A stretch of 64,000 nt of DNA from Pseudomonas sp. PDNC002 (GTDB lineage: Bacteria; Pseudomonadota; Gammaproteobacteria; Pseudomonadales; Pseudomonadaceae), in assembly GCF_016919445.1 (NCBI RefSeq), contig NZ_CP070356.1:3661502-3725501 (forward strand). The letters are read 5' to 3'. Each line of letters begins with the position of its first letter. Position 1 is the stretch's first letter. A program made the translations under genes and the position numbers. The notes beneath the pieces were generated by a model, which saw only the letters and a list, made by a program, of their open reading frames with translations, did not search any database and was not told the DNA's origin. Positions 56,833-64,000 of this stretch are shown here, one piece after another.

Positions 56833-57678
56833 TCAAGGCTCCAGCACGATGCCGCCCCCAGGCGCGGCATCACCTGCGCCCGTCGCCGCGCGCTCGAGCA
56901 GGTAACGTGCGGGCGGCTTGCCCATGGTCTTGCGAAACATGGTGACGAAACCGCTGGCGCTTTCGTAACCCAATTCCAGTGCAACCGTCTGTACGCTCTC
57001 TCCCCTGGCCAGGCGGCGCAGCGAAAGAATGATATGCAGCTGCCGCCGCCATCTGCCGAAACTCATGCCAACTTCCTGCATCAGCAAGCGACTCATGCTG
57101 CGTTCGCTCATGCCGATGCATTTGGCCCATTGCGCCATCGACGCCTTGCTCGCCGGATCGTCGAGCAGCATCTTCGCCAACTGCCGCAGGCGTTGGTTCT
57201 GCGGCATCGGCAAATGCAGATGCTCGATGCTCGCTTCCCGCAGCTCGTCCAGCAGCACGGCGATCAACCGCGCCTTCGGGCCGCTCTCGGCGTACAGCTG
57301 CTCGAATCCCGTCGCCTTGAGCAGCAGCTCGCGCAGCAGCGGCGAGACCGAGAGAGTGCAGCACTGGGTGGGCAGGCCTTCGATGGCGTCCGGTTCCACG
57401 AACAGGCAATAGCACTCGGTTTCTCCCGAGCCGCGAGTGGAATGAGGCATGTTGCCGGGAATCCAGATGGCGCACTGCGGCGGGACGACCCACACGCCGC
57501 TGTCTACCTCGCAGTTGAGAATCCCGCGCACCGAATAGATCAGTTGCCCTTTGCGATGCTGGTGGAGCGCATGCTCCCAGTCCTTGGCGACCTGCGATGC
57601 ATTCAGCGCCGTGACCTGGCGCGCGATGCTATCGACATCCCATGCGAGCAATCGGCCGTCAGCGGTAATGGTGTCCAT
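56833..57678 (-). CDS. AraC-family regulator with cupin sensor domain
   Basis: 281 residues. The N-terminal cupin (HALHQHRKGQLIYSVRGILNCEVDSGVWVVPPQCAIWIPGNMPHS) and the C-terminal AraC domain (MAQWAKCIGMSERSMSRLLMQEVGMSFGRWRRQLHIIL; SVQTVALELGYESASGFVTMFRKTMGKPPARYLLER) match the same NimR-like architecture as the regulator at 32055. It is convergent with the SDR gene and 163 bp from the divergent small gene at 57842. Confidence 0.88.
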   Translation of the reverse strand: MDTITADGRLLAWDVDSIARQVTALNASQVAKDWEHALHQHRKGQLIYSVRGILNCEVDSGVWVVPPQCAIWIPGNMPHSTRGSGETECYCLFVEPDAIEGLPTQCCTLSVSPLLRELLLKATGFEQLYAESGPKARLIAVLLDELREASIEHLHLPMPQNQRLRQLAKMLLDDPASKASMAQWAKCIGMSERSMSRLLMQEVGMSFGRWRRQLHIILSLRRLARGESVQTVALELGYESASGFVTMFRKTMGKPPARYLLERAATGAGDAAPGGGIVLEP

Positions 57679-57841
57679 GGACGCTCCTTGGAAGCGGATC
57701 GAAGCACTTGGCTGAAATGAGAAATATTGTGGCTAGATTGTGCAATGACGCAAATCGGCTGCACTGGGTATCTTGCAGATGACTTGACGGCGCCGGTGTG
57801 TTCCCGGTGCCGGCCACCATTCAATGCAGGAGACGATTCGC

Positions 57842-58228
57842 ATGGTTATCGATTCCACACTCTTTCCACTGGTCTGGATGAAGGTCGGCACATCCGGCAT
57901 TCACACCGAGGATGAGGGGTTCAAGGCCTTCGAAGCCTTGCTCGCGCGCGCGGAGCCTTTCGTACTGCTGGAGGAGGAGCGCGCGCAGCAGGAAGAGCAC
58001 GAGCACTCCCATGAGGAGAGAAAGCAGCTGTCCCTCTGGATGAAGCGCCACAAGGTCGCCTTGCGGTTGTTCGTCAAAGCGCAGATCTACATCGAGCCAG
58101 ACCTCGCCAGGCAGAGGGAGGCCGAACTGTTCGCGGGCAAGTTCGAATCGTTCTGGGGCTACCCGTTGCGGGTCGTCGCTTCCCGAACGGAGGGTTGGAC
58201 GCTGGCGCGCAAGCTGCTTGCCCAGTGA
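57842..58228 (+). CDS. Hypothetical protein, 128 aa
   Basis: Start at ATG 57842 because AGGAG (57828-57832) sits 9 nt upstream; an earlier in-frame ATG at 57824 overlaps that site. Soluble, charged: MVIDSTLFPLVWMKVG, then EEERAQQEEHEHSHEERKQLSLWMKRHKVALRLFVKAQIYIEPD. A short Glu/His-rich helical stretch lies at about 45-62. No family recognised. The next gene follows within 20 bp, so they form an operon. Confidence 0.72.
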   Translation: MVIDSTLFPLVWMKVGTSGIHTEDEGFKAFEALLARAEPFVLLEEERAQQEEHEHSHEERKQLSLWMKRHKVALRLFVKAQIYIEPDLARQREAELFAGKFESFWGYPLRVVASRTEGWTLARKLLAQ

Positions 58229-58247
58229 GCATCAGGAGATGACGTCC

Positions 58248-58553
58248 ATGAGCCTCGTTGCAGTCAGTACCGTCGAGATTGACCCGGCCATGAGTTCCGT
58301 GGCGGGACTTCGAACGGGTCTGGAAGAGTTGCGTGCGGACCTCAGTCGCCTCTCAGGCTGCACGGCTTATCGCCTGTCTTGTGGAAGCGAGCCGGGCGAC
58401 ACCTGGCTCCTCACCGGGTACTGGGATTCAACCGAGCGCATGACCGCCCACTTCAACCTGCCTTGCCTGGCCAGGTTGTTCGAGCTGGCGGCAATGGGGC
58501 TGATCGTCGGGTTGCGGTTTGGGACATTCCTGGTGGCATCGACGGGGGATTGA
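58248..58553 (+). CDS. Antibiotic-biosynthesis-monooxygenase-like (ABM) small protein
   Basis: 101 residues; start at ATG 58248 with AGGAG (58234-58238) 9 nt upstream rather than the ATG at 58239 that abuts it. The short ferredoxin-like pattern (LVAVSTVEIDPAMSSVAGLRTGLEELRADLSRLSGCTAYRLS ... WLLTGYWDSTERMTAHFN) resembles ABM/heme-degrading dimers, which handle quinones, aromatics or heme. Moderate support. Co-transcribed with the gene at 57842. Confidence 0.65.
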   Translation: MSLVAVSTVEIDPAMSSVAGLRTGLEELRADLSRLSGCTAYRLSCGSEPGDTWLLTGYWDSTERMTAHFNLPCLARLFELAAMGLIVGLRFGTFLVASTGD

Positions 58554-58585
58554 GTGCTTGCTGTCGACCCGAAGCGGACTCCCGA

Positions 58586-58783
58586 TCAACCGGCGCTGCG
58601 ATGAATGAGCCAAGCGATGAACGCTACGAATGGAGAGAACAGAATCAAGCCACCGACAACGACAGCCCAACCCCAGGCAAATCCACTTTCGCCTTTGAAC
58701 CGTCCACCGCTCAGAAAGCTCAGCAGGCGGACACCGATGCGGTGCGCCAGATAGTTGATTACGACGCCTTCGATGAAGTCCAT
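58586..58783 (-). CDS. Small membrane protein
   Basis: 65 residues. One clear transmembrane helix (FAWGWAVVVGGLILFSPFVAFIAWLI) follows an amphipathic start (MDFIEGVVINYLAHRIGVRLL), with a short basic link (GGRFKGE). Function unknown; small proteins of this shape are common in Pseudomonas genomes. Confidence 0.55.
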   Translation of the reverse strand: MDFIEGVVINYLAHRIGVRLLSFLSGGRFKGESGFAWGWAVVVGGLILFSPFVAFIAWLIHRSAG

Positions 58784-58971
58784 CGACTCTCCAGGTCAGT
58801 AGTCGTCTAACAGGGTAGGAACGAAAACCCAAGAAGCATAGCCTCCAGACAATTCGCGGTGGCAGGCAGCCTCTAGCCAGAAAGCACCTGCCTTTTCTGA
58901 AACGTCCGAACTTGTAGGATTGATAGGCGCTTTATACGCTTGAGTCCCTTTGACGAGGCTGCCTGAAGATG

Positions 58972-59190
58972 ATGGAAAGCAATCTGTCGTTGCAGATCGA
59001 ACGCGCCGCCTATGAGGAGTTTATTCGGCTGTGGGCCGAAGGGAGCTTCGAGCACCAGCGATTTGGCCAGGCATTTTATAACCACTTCCACCTGCACAAA
59101 CTCGCCGACCAAGCTTCATTGCGAGGTATCTACGAGGCCGACGGTGAAAAAGCCTCGCGCTTGATCTTGAGGCTTTTCCATCTCCACTGA
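58972..59190 (+). CDS. Small hypothetical protein
   Basis: 72 residues from the second ATG (58972), which follows GAAGATG. Soluble, helical, with aromatic and His residues (AFYNHFHLHKLADQASLRGIYEADGEKASRLILRLF). No family recognised. Base composition is lower in GC than the core genes nearby. Confidence 0.55.
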   Translation: MESNLSLQIERAAYEEFIRLWAEGSFEHQRFGQAFYNHFHLHKLADQASLRGIYEADGEKASRLILRLFHLH

Positions 59191-59233
59191 GCGGCAGATA
59201 TCGACCCATAGTGGCCCCACGCACTGACAACAG

Positions 59234-59668
59234 TCAGCGCGTCAGCTTTGGCTTTCGCCACCAGGAAATGAAGCGCAAGACATCACTTTTCAGAAGTAGG
59301 GCCAGTGCTAACAGGCAGGCCGATGTCAGCGACATCCCCTCAAGGAGAATGGCTGGATTGCTTTCCTGGTGACTATGCATTCGACCGAGTTGGTTGACGA
59401 CGGTGGATGCAAACAACTGAGCGGGGAAACACAGCAAGATCGCACAAACACGCCGCACCGAGACATGCAGCCGGTTCAAACGAGCTGGGACAACGGCCGG
59501 AAGCCAGGCAGGAAGGCTGAACGCGACGCCTATCGCCAGCCAGGCAGCAATGGCGATCCGTGAGGATTGTGGCTCTACAGCAAAAGTGAACGTTACGCCG
59601 AGGAGTGCGAATGAGCCTCCAATGACGCACGCGAGAAGCAGCAAGGTGATTCGGACTAAGTTGGACAT
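59234..59668 (-). CDS. Membrane protein of unknown function
   Basis: 144 residues from the ATG at 59668. Four hydrophobic helices (VRITLLLLACVIGGSFALLGVTFTFA; IAIAAWLAIGVAFSLPAWLPAVV; CAILLCFPAQLFASTVVNQL; LTSACLLALALLLKSDVLRFI). The frame opens further upstream, but the membrane signal starts here. No family recognised. It lies beside the IS element but is not interrupted by it. Confidence 0.6.
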   Translation of the reverse strand: MSNLVRITLLLLACVIGGSFALLGVTFTFAVEPQSSRIAIAAWLAIGVAFSLPAWLPAVVPARLNRLHVSVRRVCAILLCFPAQLFASTVVNQLGRMHSHQESNPAILLEGMSLTSACLLALALLLKSDVLRFISWWRKPKLTR

Positions 59669-59766
59669 CTCTTTACCGACAAGCGAGAAGCGGTGACCAG
59701 TTGGCGAGTGAAGCACAAGCCCTATACATGTGCTGTGTTCAACGTCCGTATATGGACTCCCCCTCA

Positions 59767-60018
59767 TTGCAAGCTCCCGTCACTTTGGCGCCCGTGCCGA
59801 CTGCACACGTATATCCGGCCTCTGATTTCGGCATCATCTTCTGATGCTGGGCCATGATGGGCTATTCGCGCGCGGGCTCCCAATCGCTTCTACGTGCTCT
59901 GCGCACATGGACATTTGAGGGGTTTGCTCGCGCCGGTTCGACCGGTTTGCCATCGTTCAGGTTGCTTCGCAATCGTGGGTGACGGTCACTCTCTCGTAGC
60001 GTTTTGACTGATAGTGAG
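59767..60018. other. Non-coding segment of the IS element, possible bridge-RNA region
   Basis: 252 bp between the far inverted repeat and the transposase stop codon, with no gene. IS110-family elements encode a structured bridge RNA in a non-coding end; in the IS1111 group it is usually downstream of the transposase, as here. No structure was folded by me. Confidence 0.4.
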
Positions 60019-61050
60019 TCAGGCCGCAGCCCGTTCCGGCTGGTAGGCAGTGCCATTGCGCAGCATCGCCCAGGCCATGCGCGCGGTCTTGTTGGCCAGC
60101 GCGATGGCGGCCACGTTGGTGTGCGATCGTTCAGCCAAGCGGACGGCCCATTGGCTCAGCCGGTCATCCTTGGATGGAGCTGTGCGCAGCACGGATCGAG
60201 CGCCATGAATCATCAGTGTTCGCAGGTAGGCATCGCCGCGTTTGCTGATGCCCAGCAGTCGATCTTTGCCACCGGAGCTGTGCTGCCTCGGCGTCAATCC
60301 CAGCGAGGCAGCAAACTGTCGACCATTGGCAAACTGACGGGCGTCACCGATGGCCGCGACGAGGGCGGTGGCGATCATCGGGCCGACGCCGCGCAGTTGC
60401 TGCAAGCTCTGAGCGCTCGGCTCATTGGCCGCAATCCCGGATATCTCGCAATCCAGCTCCTTGACCCGTTCATCCAGCATGCGCAAGTCGCGCCATAACC
60501 CATCCAGCAAATGCCGAAAGCGCAGCGTTAAACCGTTGTCTGCATCCTCCAGCCAGCAGGGAATGGCGCGTCGCAGTGCACACAGTTCTTTCGGTGCAAT
60601 CAGGCCGTACTCTGCGACCAGGCCACGAACCTGGTTGGCCTTGGCGGTGCGTTGCTCAATCAACCCTGCTCGAATGCGATGTGCCGCCTGAATGTCCTGC
60701 TGTTCAACCGTCTTGATCGCCACGAAGCGCATGCTGGGCCGGCTCATTGCCTCACAGATTGCTTCCGCGTCATTGGCGTCGTTCTTGTTGCTCTTCACGT
60801 AGGGCTTCACGAACTGGGGCGCGATCAACTTGACCCGAAATCCACGCGCCTCAAGTTGCCGAGCCCAATGATGGGCTCCACCGCAACTCTCCAAGCCAAT
60901 CTCACAATCGGGCTCGGCCTTCTCCAGGATCGCTTGAAGCCAGCGCTCGCGAGATAACCGCTGCCGCCAGACAGGCCTCTCCTGGCAGTCGACGCCGTGG
61001 ATCTGGAACACGCTCTTGGCCAGGTCGACCCCAATGCGCATAAGCTTCAT
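60019..61050 (-). CDS. IS110-family transposase (DEDD)
   Basis: 343 residues from the ATG at 61050 (AGGAG 7 nt upstream). The N-terminal DEDD domain has IGVDLAK (first Asp), CEIGLESCGGAHHWAR (Glu) and KSNKNDANDAEAICEA (Asp pair); the C-terminal Transposase_20 domain has LQQLRGVGPMIATALVAAIGDARQFANGRQFAASLGLTPRQHSSGG with the reactive Ser in HSSGGK. Such enzymes insert without target duplication, and IS110 members use a bridge RNA from the non-coding end to choose the site. Reading frame intact. Confidence 0.93.
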   Translation of the reverse strand: MKLMRIGVDLAKSVFQIHGVDCQERPVWRQRLSRERWLQAILEKAEPDCEIGLESCGGAHHWARQLEARGFRVKLIAPQFVKPYVKSNKNDANDAEAICEAMSRPSMRFVAIKTVEQQDIQAAHRIRAGLIEQRTAKANQVRGLVAEYGLIAPKELCALRRAIPCWLEDADNGLTLRFRHLLDGLWRDLRMLDERVKELDCEISGIAANEPSAQSLQQLRGVGPMIATALVAAIGDARQFANGRQFAASLGLTPRQHSSGGKDRLLGISKRGDAYLRTLMIHGARSVLRTAPSKDDRLSQWAVRLAERSHTNVAAIALANKTARMAWAMLRNGTAYQPERAAA

Positions 61051-61137
61051 GTCTGGACTCCTTCTCATCAGTGACTGCGGTTCGCACCTTCAGTCTGGCA
61101 CTCGAAGTGCCGAGGTGAGGGGGAGTCCATCCCATTG

Positions 61138-61170
61138 CTTCTGGCCGTTTACTGCCCCTGACGAGAGGCC
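61138..61170 (+). repeat. Dispersed repeat, copy A (split by the IS; other part ends at 59748)
   Basis: CTTCTGGCCGTTTACTGCCC (61138-61157) continuing to CTGACGAGAGGCC. With GTCCG (59744-59748) on the other side of the IS it rebuilds one full copy. About 26 of 31 positions from TTCTGGCCG onward match copy B. Confidence 0.7.
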
Positions 61171-61387
61171 GCTGCTTTTCCATGATGGACTGGGCCGTAG
61201 GTCAATGATGCAAAGGGCGTAACCGGGGGTTACAACCTGTTTCCTGGGAGATGAGAGAAACGTCACGGAGTCAGCAGTCGTTACTGGTATCACCTAGGGT
61301 GCATGGGTATCTGTAGCAATGCCGGGCCCGATCAATTCGGGCTTCTGAGATGACAGCAGAATCAGAGAAAACAAGGATGACAGGCCT
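61171..61387. other. Upstream region of the ankyrin-like gene
   Basis: 217 bp, lower GC than the core. No gene or clear structure was recognised. Confidence 0.35.
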
Positions 61388-61858
61388 ATGAGATGGATCC
61401 TTCCTGCTCTTGCACCAATCATCGTTACTCAGCTCTACATACCTCACTCACGCGCGGATGAGCTGTCAGCTATCCGAGTTGCCGCAGAGAAAGGGGAGTG
61501 TGTCGTCGTTCATGAAGGGCAGGCGGAACCAGCTATTGCGCTGACCGCATCGTCCTATGACCTCCCTGGCTCGGACAAAAGGGAAGTATTGAAGTTGATA
61601 GATAAGTTTCGTGCTCATGGTTGCTCCATTGCACCGCCCGATAGCGAGGGAGCTTCTCCTATCAATGTCGCAGTGCTTACCGCTGAACCAGAATTGCTGC
61701 ATTACCTGCTGGAAGCTGGCGGCGACCCTTCGGCCCGAATTACAGGCTCGCGTTCTTGGGCGAACGGAAAAAACAGCATTGAGTTCGCACAGCTTTTGTA
61801 CAAAGTCGAACCCACTGAAAAGCGAAAGAAAGTGATCGACCTCCTGACCTCGAATTGA
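61388..61858 (+). CDS. Exported ankyrin-like protein
   Basis: 156 residues: signal peptide (LPALAPIIVTQLYIPHSRA), then a region with at least one clear ankyrin repeat (SEGASPINVAVLTAEPELLHYLLEAGGDPSARI, about 94-126) preceded by a degenerate one (KREVLKLIDKFRAHGCSIA). One Cys pair is possible (GECVVV and GCSIA). Lower GC than its neighbours and flanked by repeat copies A and B. Small exported ankyrin proteins are often immunity proteins to secreted toxins; no toxin gene is seen here. Confidence 0.7.
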   Translation: MRWILPALAPIIVTQLYIPHSRADELSAIRVAAEKGECVVVHEGQAEPAIALTASSYDLPGSDKREVLKLIDKFRAHGCSIAPPDSEGASPINVAVLTAEPELLHYLLEAGGDPSARITGSRSWANGKNSIEFAQLLYKVEPTEKRKKVIDLLTSN

Positions 61859-61924
61859 GTCAATCGGTACTAGAGTTGCTCATACAGCTGGTCTTTCACT
61901 GAAGGGGATTCTGAAGGACTGAGG

Positions 61925-61960
61925 GTCCGTTTCTGGCCGATTGTTGCCCCTCGCGAGAGG
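61925..61960 (+). repeat. Dispersed repeat, copy B
   Basis: GTCCGTTTCTGGCCGATTGT continuing to TGCCCCTCGCGAGAGG. It is the uninterrupted counterpart of the copy hit by the IS, lying about 65 bp after the ankyrin-like gene. Confidence 0.7.
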
Positions 61961-62050
61961 CAACTAGCGCCTCCTCGCGGACACTGCGAAATCTCGAACA
62001 TCACGCCAGACCCTCCAGAAAGCCGGCGGTGGGCGCCGACGGCGATTCAG
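61961..62050. other. Short spacer before the barrel remnant
   Basis: 90 bp with no gene. Together with copy B and the remnant it fills the 436-bp gap between the ankyrin-like and DoxX genes; 62216-62294 is likewise empty. Confidence 0.35.
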
Positions 62051-62215
62051 CTAGAAAAGCTTCAGGAAGTTCAGATTGAAACGCGGGGCCTTGCCGTTGT
62101 CATCGCCATGCTCCTTGGCCGACACGGAGCGGGTCAGCGGGAACGCGACTTCAGGAGAGATGCAGGTGTCCTTGAAGACATTAAGGTGCGCGCCGATGCC
62201 GGTGGATGAGCGATC
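62051..62215 (-). pseudogene. C-terminal remnant of an outer-membrane barrel protein (TpsB-like?)
   Basis: From the stop at 62051-62053 the minus strand reads back GIGAHLNVFKDTCISPEVAFPLTRSV ... PRFNLNFLKLF*, an amphipathic pattern ending in Phe, typical of the last strands of an outer-membrane barrel. The text is close to endings I associate with ShlB/FhaC-type two-partner secretion proteins, but that is from memory. Upstream (from about 62220) the frame loses coding character and no start exists, so only a tail of 55-60 codons survives. Confidence 0.45.
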
Positions 62216-62294
62216 GGGTGTAGTGCGCCCCTGATATTTCCGGATCAGACGCGCCGGCCGGTGTTCGCCATCGCGTCAGGCGTTCGACGCCGCA

Positions 62295-62762
62295 TCAGCG
62301 AATTCTCAGTACCCGATCCAGCGACCAGGCACCGGCGCCGCGGCCGATCAGCAACAAGAGCAGGCCGGCCCAGGACAGGTGCGTTGGCCAGGCGTCGGGG
62401 TAGACGAATACTTCGATCACCGTGGTCATGCCCAGCAGCGCCAGCGCCGAGAGGCGGGTGAACAGGCCGAGCACCAGCATGATCGGGAAGAAGTGTTCAG
62501 CATAGGTCGCCAGGTGCGCCGCGATGTGCGGTGGTACCAGCGGCAGCATGTACTCGGTCTGGAACAGCTCGTAGGTGCTCGGGGTGATGGTCAGGAGGCC
62601 CTCGACCTTGGTGCGACCGGATAGGAAGAAGATCGCCGCGATGCCCAGGCGTGCCACCAGGCACAGGAAAGAGTCGCCAAGCAGTCGCTGAAGGAAGTCG
62701 CCGACGCGATTCCAGCGATGGCGTAAACCCGTGGTGGGAACGGTGCTGTGGGTGATGTCCAT
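62295..62762 (-). CDS. DoxX-family membrane protein
   Basis: 155 residues with four helices: [24 protein letters not shown] (DoxX motif with the G-R-T-K in place of the usual GxxK), [42 protein letters not shown] and [25 protein letters not shown]. DoxX proteins often accompany bufferin (buf/hvf) operons. It lies 10 bp downstream of the BufC-like gene and ends the operon. Confidence 0.88.
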   Translation of the reverse strand: MDITHSTVPTTGLRHRWNRVGDFLQRLLGDSFLCLVARLGIAAIFFLSGRTKVEGLLTITPSTYELFQTEYMLPLVPPHIAAHLATYAEHFFPIMLVLGLFTRLSALALLGMTTVIEVFVYPDAWPTHLSWAGLLLLLIGRGAGAWSLDRVLRIR

Positions 62763-62772
62763 GGTGGTCTCC

Positions 62773-63528
62773 TCACGCGAGGTTTATGGGGCGGAAAGCG
62801 GCGGCGCCGAGCAGGCGACCGAGCAACAGGGTGAAGTCGAGGTCTGGTTGTGCCTCCAGCGCCAGGGCCGACGCCCGATCAAGGTCGAACCCGGCGGAGC
62901 AGGCATCGAGGAAGGCGCAGCCGCCAACGTCCAGGGGCTGCCAGGCGACACCCACTGCATGGCCGACCAGCAGTGCGCCTTCGCCTTGCCAGGACAGTTC
63001 ATCCGGTATCGGCAAGGCTTCGCGGTTGTAGCGCCAGATGCTGTAGATCGGTTGTCCGGCGAACCAGCGCCAACGCACGCCGGCGCGCGGCTCCAGGTGG
63101 CAGGCGGCAAGGTCGGAGGCGGTCATGCCGGACAGGCTGGCCAGGTCCAGCGTCGCGTCCTGGGGTGCGGCGAAGGCCTCTGTCCACAAGCGGTCCAGGC
63201 GTGCTACGGCGCCGAGGTAGGGCAGCCCGCGCGCAGGTTCGAACGCGTCGAGGAAGTCGGCGAAGGCCTCACCGTAGAACACCAGGCGCGCATCGCTCGG
63301 CGGTGTCTCGCGGGCATGGATGGACGCCGCTGCACGAAGCCAGTCGGTACCGACCAGGCGCTCGACGCTGGGGAAGTTGGCGCACAGCGCGTCGACGCAG
63401 CCCTTGAGCACCGTGTTGCGGTAGACGCTAAAGCCGGCTTGGCCAATGACGGACTGCAACGCTGTCGCCGGGCGCTGGTAGAGCGCTTCGACAAAAGCGT
63501 CCTGGAAGTCTCCGAGCGAGGTGATCAT
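62773..63528 (-). CDS. bufC: BufC/HvfC-family partner protein (DUF2063)
   Basis: 251 residues. N-terminal DUF2063 domain: [89 protein letters not shown]; then a variable C-terminal part. These proteins act with MNIO enzymes as RiPP-recognition partners that bind the precursor peptide. The ATG overlaps the stop of the MNIO gene as ATGA. The set MNIO-DUF2063-DoxX matches copper-binding bufferin operons. Confidence 0.87.
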   Translation of the reverse strand: MITSLGDFQDAFVEALYQRPATALQSVIGQAGFSVYRNTVLKGCVDALCANFPSVERLVGTDWLRAAASIHARETPPSDARLVFYGEAFADFLDAFEPARGLPYLGAVARLDRLWTEAFAAPQDATLDLASLSGMTASDLAACHLEPRAGVRWRWFAGQPIYSIWRYNREALPIPDELSWQGEGALLVGHAVGVAWQPLDVGGCAFLDACSAGFDLDRASALALEAQPDLDFTLLLGRLLGAAAFRPINLA

Positions 63529-64000
63529 CGTCTCACCTCCGCGAGGTTGAGGATCGCTTGCGCGCGTTCACGCTCCGCCAGGAGTTCATCGAAGGCGGGG
63601 AGGTGGTCATCGCGCTCGATCAGGGTCGGGCGTGGCCCCGTGCGGCGGATCAGGTGCTGGTAGAGGGCCCAGACCGGTTCCGCGATGGGCGCGTCGTGGG
63701 AGTCGATCAGCAGCTCGCCGCCTTCGTCGTGGCTGTGCCCGGCGAGGTGTACCTCGAGGATGGCCGCGGCGGGGAAGCGGTCGAGATAGCGCTCGGCATC
63801 AAGGCCGAGGTTGTGCGCGCTGACGTGCACGTTGTTGATGTCGAGCAACAGGCCACACCCGGTGCGCAGGGCGAGTTCGGTGAGGAATTCGATTTCGTCC
63901 CAGTCGTGGCCCTCGAGGCGCACATAGTGGCTGGGGTTCTCGATGGCGATGCGCCGTCCCAGCGCTTCCTGGGTACGCTGGATGTTTTCGGCGATACGGG
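63525..64000 (-). CDS. bufB: MNIO-family peptide-modifying enzyme BufB/HvfB (DUF692; partial, 3' part)
   Basis: Only the last 158 codons are here; the 5' part lies right of the window. Visible DUF692 blocks: IAIENPSHYVRLEGHDWDEIEF, LLLDINNVHVSAHNLGLDAERYLDRF, ILEVHLAGHSHDEGG, SHDAPIAEPVWALYQHLIRRTGPRPTLIERDDHLPAF. The His, Asp, Asn and Glu residues (in DINNVHVSAHN, HLAGH, IERDDHLP) are the iron ligands of multinuclear non-heme iron-dependent oxidases, which convert cysteines of a small peptide into copper-binding groups. A precursor peptide (BufA) should lie upstream, outside the window. Confidence 0.9.
   Translation of the reverse strand, partial: RIAENIQRTQEALGRRIAIENPSHYVRLEGHDWDEIEFLTELALRTGCGLLLDINNVHVSAHNLGLDAERYLDRFPAAAILEVHLAGHSHDEGGELLIDSHDAPIAEPVWALYQHLIRRTGPRPTLIERDDHLPAFDELLAERERAQAILNLAEVRR

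Larger units (their letters stand above)
59749..61137 (-). mobile_element. IS110-family element, IS1111-like group
   Basis: The inverted repeats ATGGACTCCCCCTCA (59752-59766) and TGAGGGGGAGTCCAT (61116-61130) match at all 15 positions and enclose the transposase gene. In the IS1111 group the repeats are subterminal, with a few extra bases outside. Adding 3 nt on the far side and 7 nt on the transposase-start side gives 59749-61137 (1389 bp). Removing it rejoins GTCCG and CTTCTGGCCG, matching a second copy of that site at 61925-61960. No target duplication, as expected for this family. Confidence 0.85.

Noticed and set aside
59737..59748. GTTCAAC beside the IS as an integron attC core site
   Set aside because: It fits the RYYYAAC pattern by itself, but copy B of the repeat lacks it and no matching GTTRRRY partner or integrase is present.

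Overview
The window reads as a high-GC Pseudomonas chromosome, most like the P. aeruginosa / nitroreducens / citronellolis side of the genus. The signs are a chromosomal class C beta-lactamase, a polyamine gamma-glutamylation operon, CopRS next to Cus- and Czc-type RND pumps, a DUF2790 protein, many Pseudomonas-type REP hairpins with a REP-associated transposase, and GC-rich codon use. This is inferred from gene content; the species cannot be fixed by eye. No tRNA, rRNA or CRISPR array was seen.

Layout. 1-9.6 kb: an NDH-2-like flavoprotein (5' part only) divergent from an Rrf2 regulator with two matching palindromic operators; a SleB-type hydrolase; an alpha/beta hydrolase; mgtC behind a long leader holding a terminator; a 72-bp tandem hairpin array; a metallo-beta-lactamase-fold hydrolase; ampC without ampR; a lipoprotein; an RlmN-like radical SAM enzyme; and a PLD-family protein. 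9.7-12.3 kb: MAPEG protein, AraC regulator, and a RAYT transposase among its REP elements with a decayed second copy. 12.3-16.1 kb: a minus-strand polyamine operon (puuA-like, binding protein, puuB-like) ending at a clear terminator. 16.5-27.2 kb: a lipoprotein, then a 3,110-residue trimeric autotransporter adhesin with eight near-identical stalk modules. 27.2-28 kb: a hairpin-rich segment leading into a BRO-N-like gene, possibly a phage or satellite remnant. 28-35.2 kb: cobF, metE, an AraC regulator, a lone panB paralogue and an SH3 membrane protein, separated by hairpin/REP arrays, one of them a tandem triplication that copied the ends of both neighbouring genes.

35.5-50.9 kb is a metal-resistance island. 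On the minus strand, a Cys/Met-rich small protein-cusC-cusB-cusA-cusF operon is read from a MerR/CueR-type promoter with a 19-bp spacer whose predicted start lies at the first ATG. Next come a DUF2790 gene and copRS. On the plus strand, czcC-(64-aa ORF)-czcB-czcA lies downstream of a CopR/CusR-like box. The CusA signature points to Cu(I)/Ag(I) and the CzcA signature to divalent metals. The copper theme returns at 62.3-64 kb with the 3' part of a bufferin-type operon (MNIO enzyme, BufC-like partner, DoxX).

51-64 kb is accessory: a single-chain triple RidA protein, a GNAT enzyme, two exported unknowns, a GlxA-type regulator divergent from an SDR, an AraC regulator, several small unknown genes, an IS110/IS1111-group element that landed inside a copy of a dispersed repeat, a lower-GC exported ankyrin-like protein next to a second copy of that repeat, and a small C-terminal remnant of an outer-membrane barrel gene.

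No single locus is clearly a new defence or metabolic system. The best leads are the triple RidA protein, the structured BRO leader, the CueR-type promoter with a possibly leaderless small metal protein, the 64-aa ORF inside czc, and the reconstructed IS target repeat.
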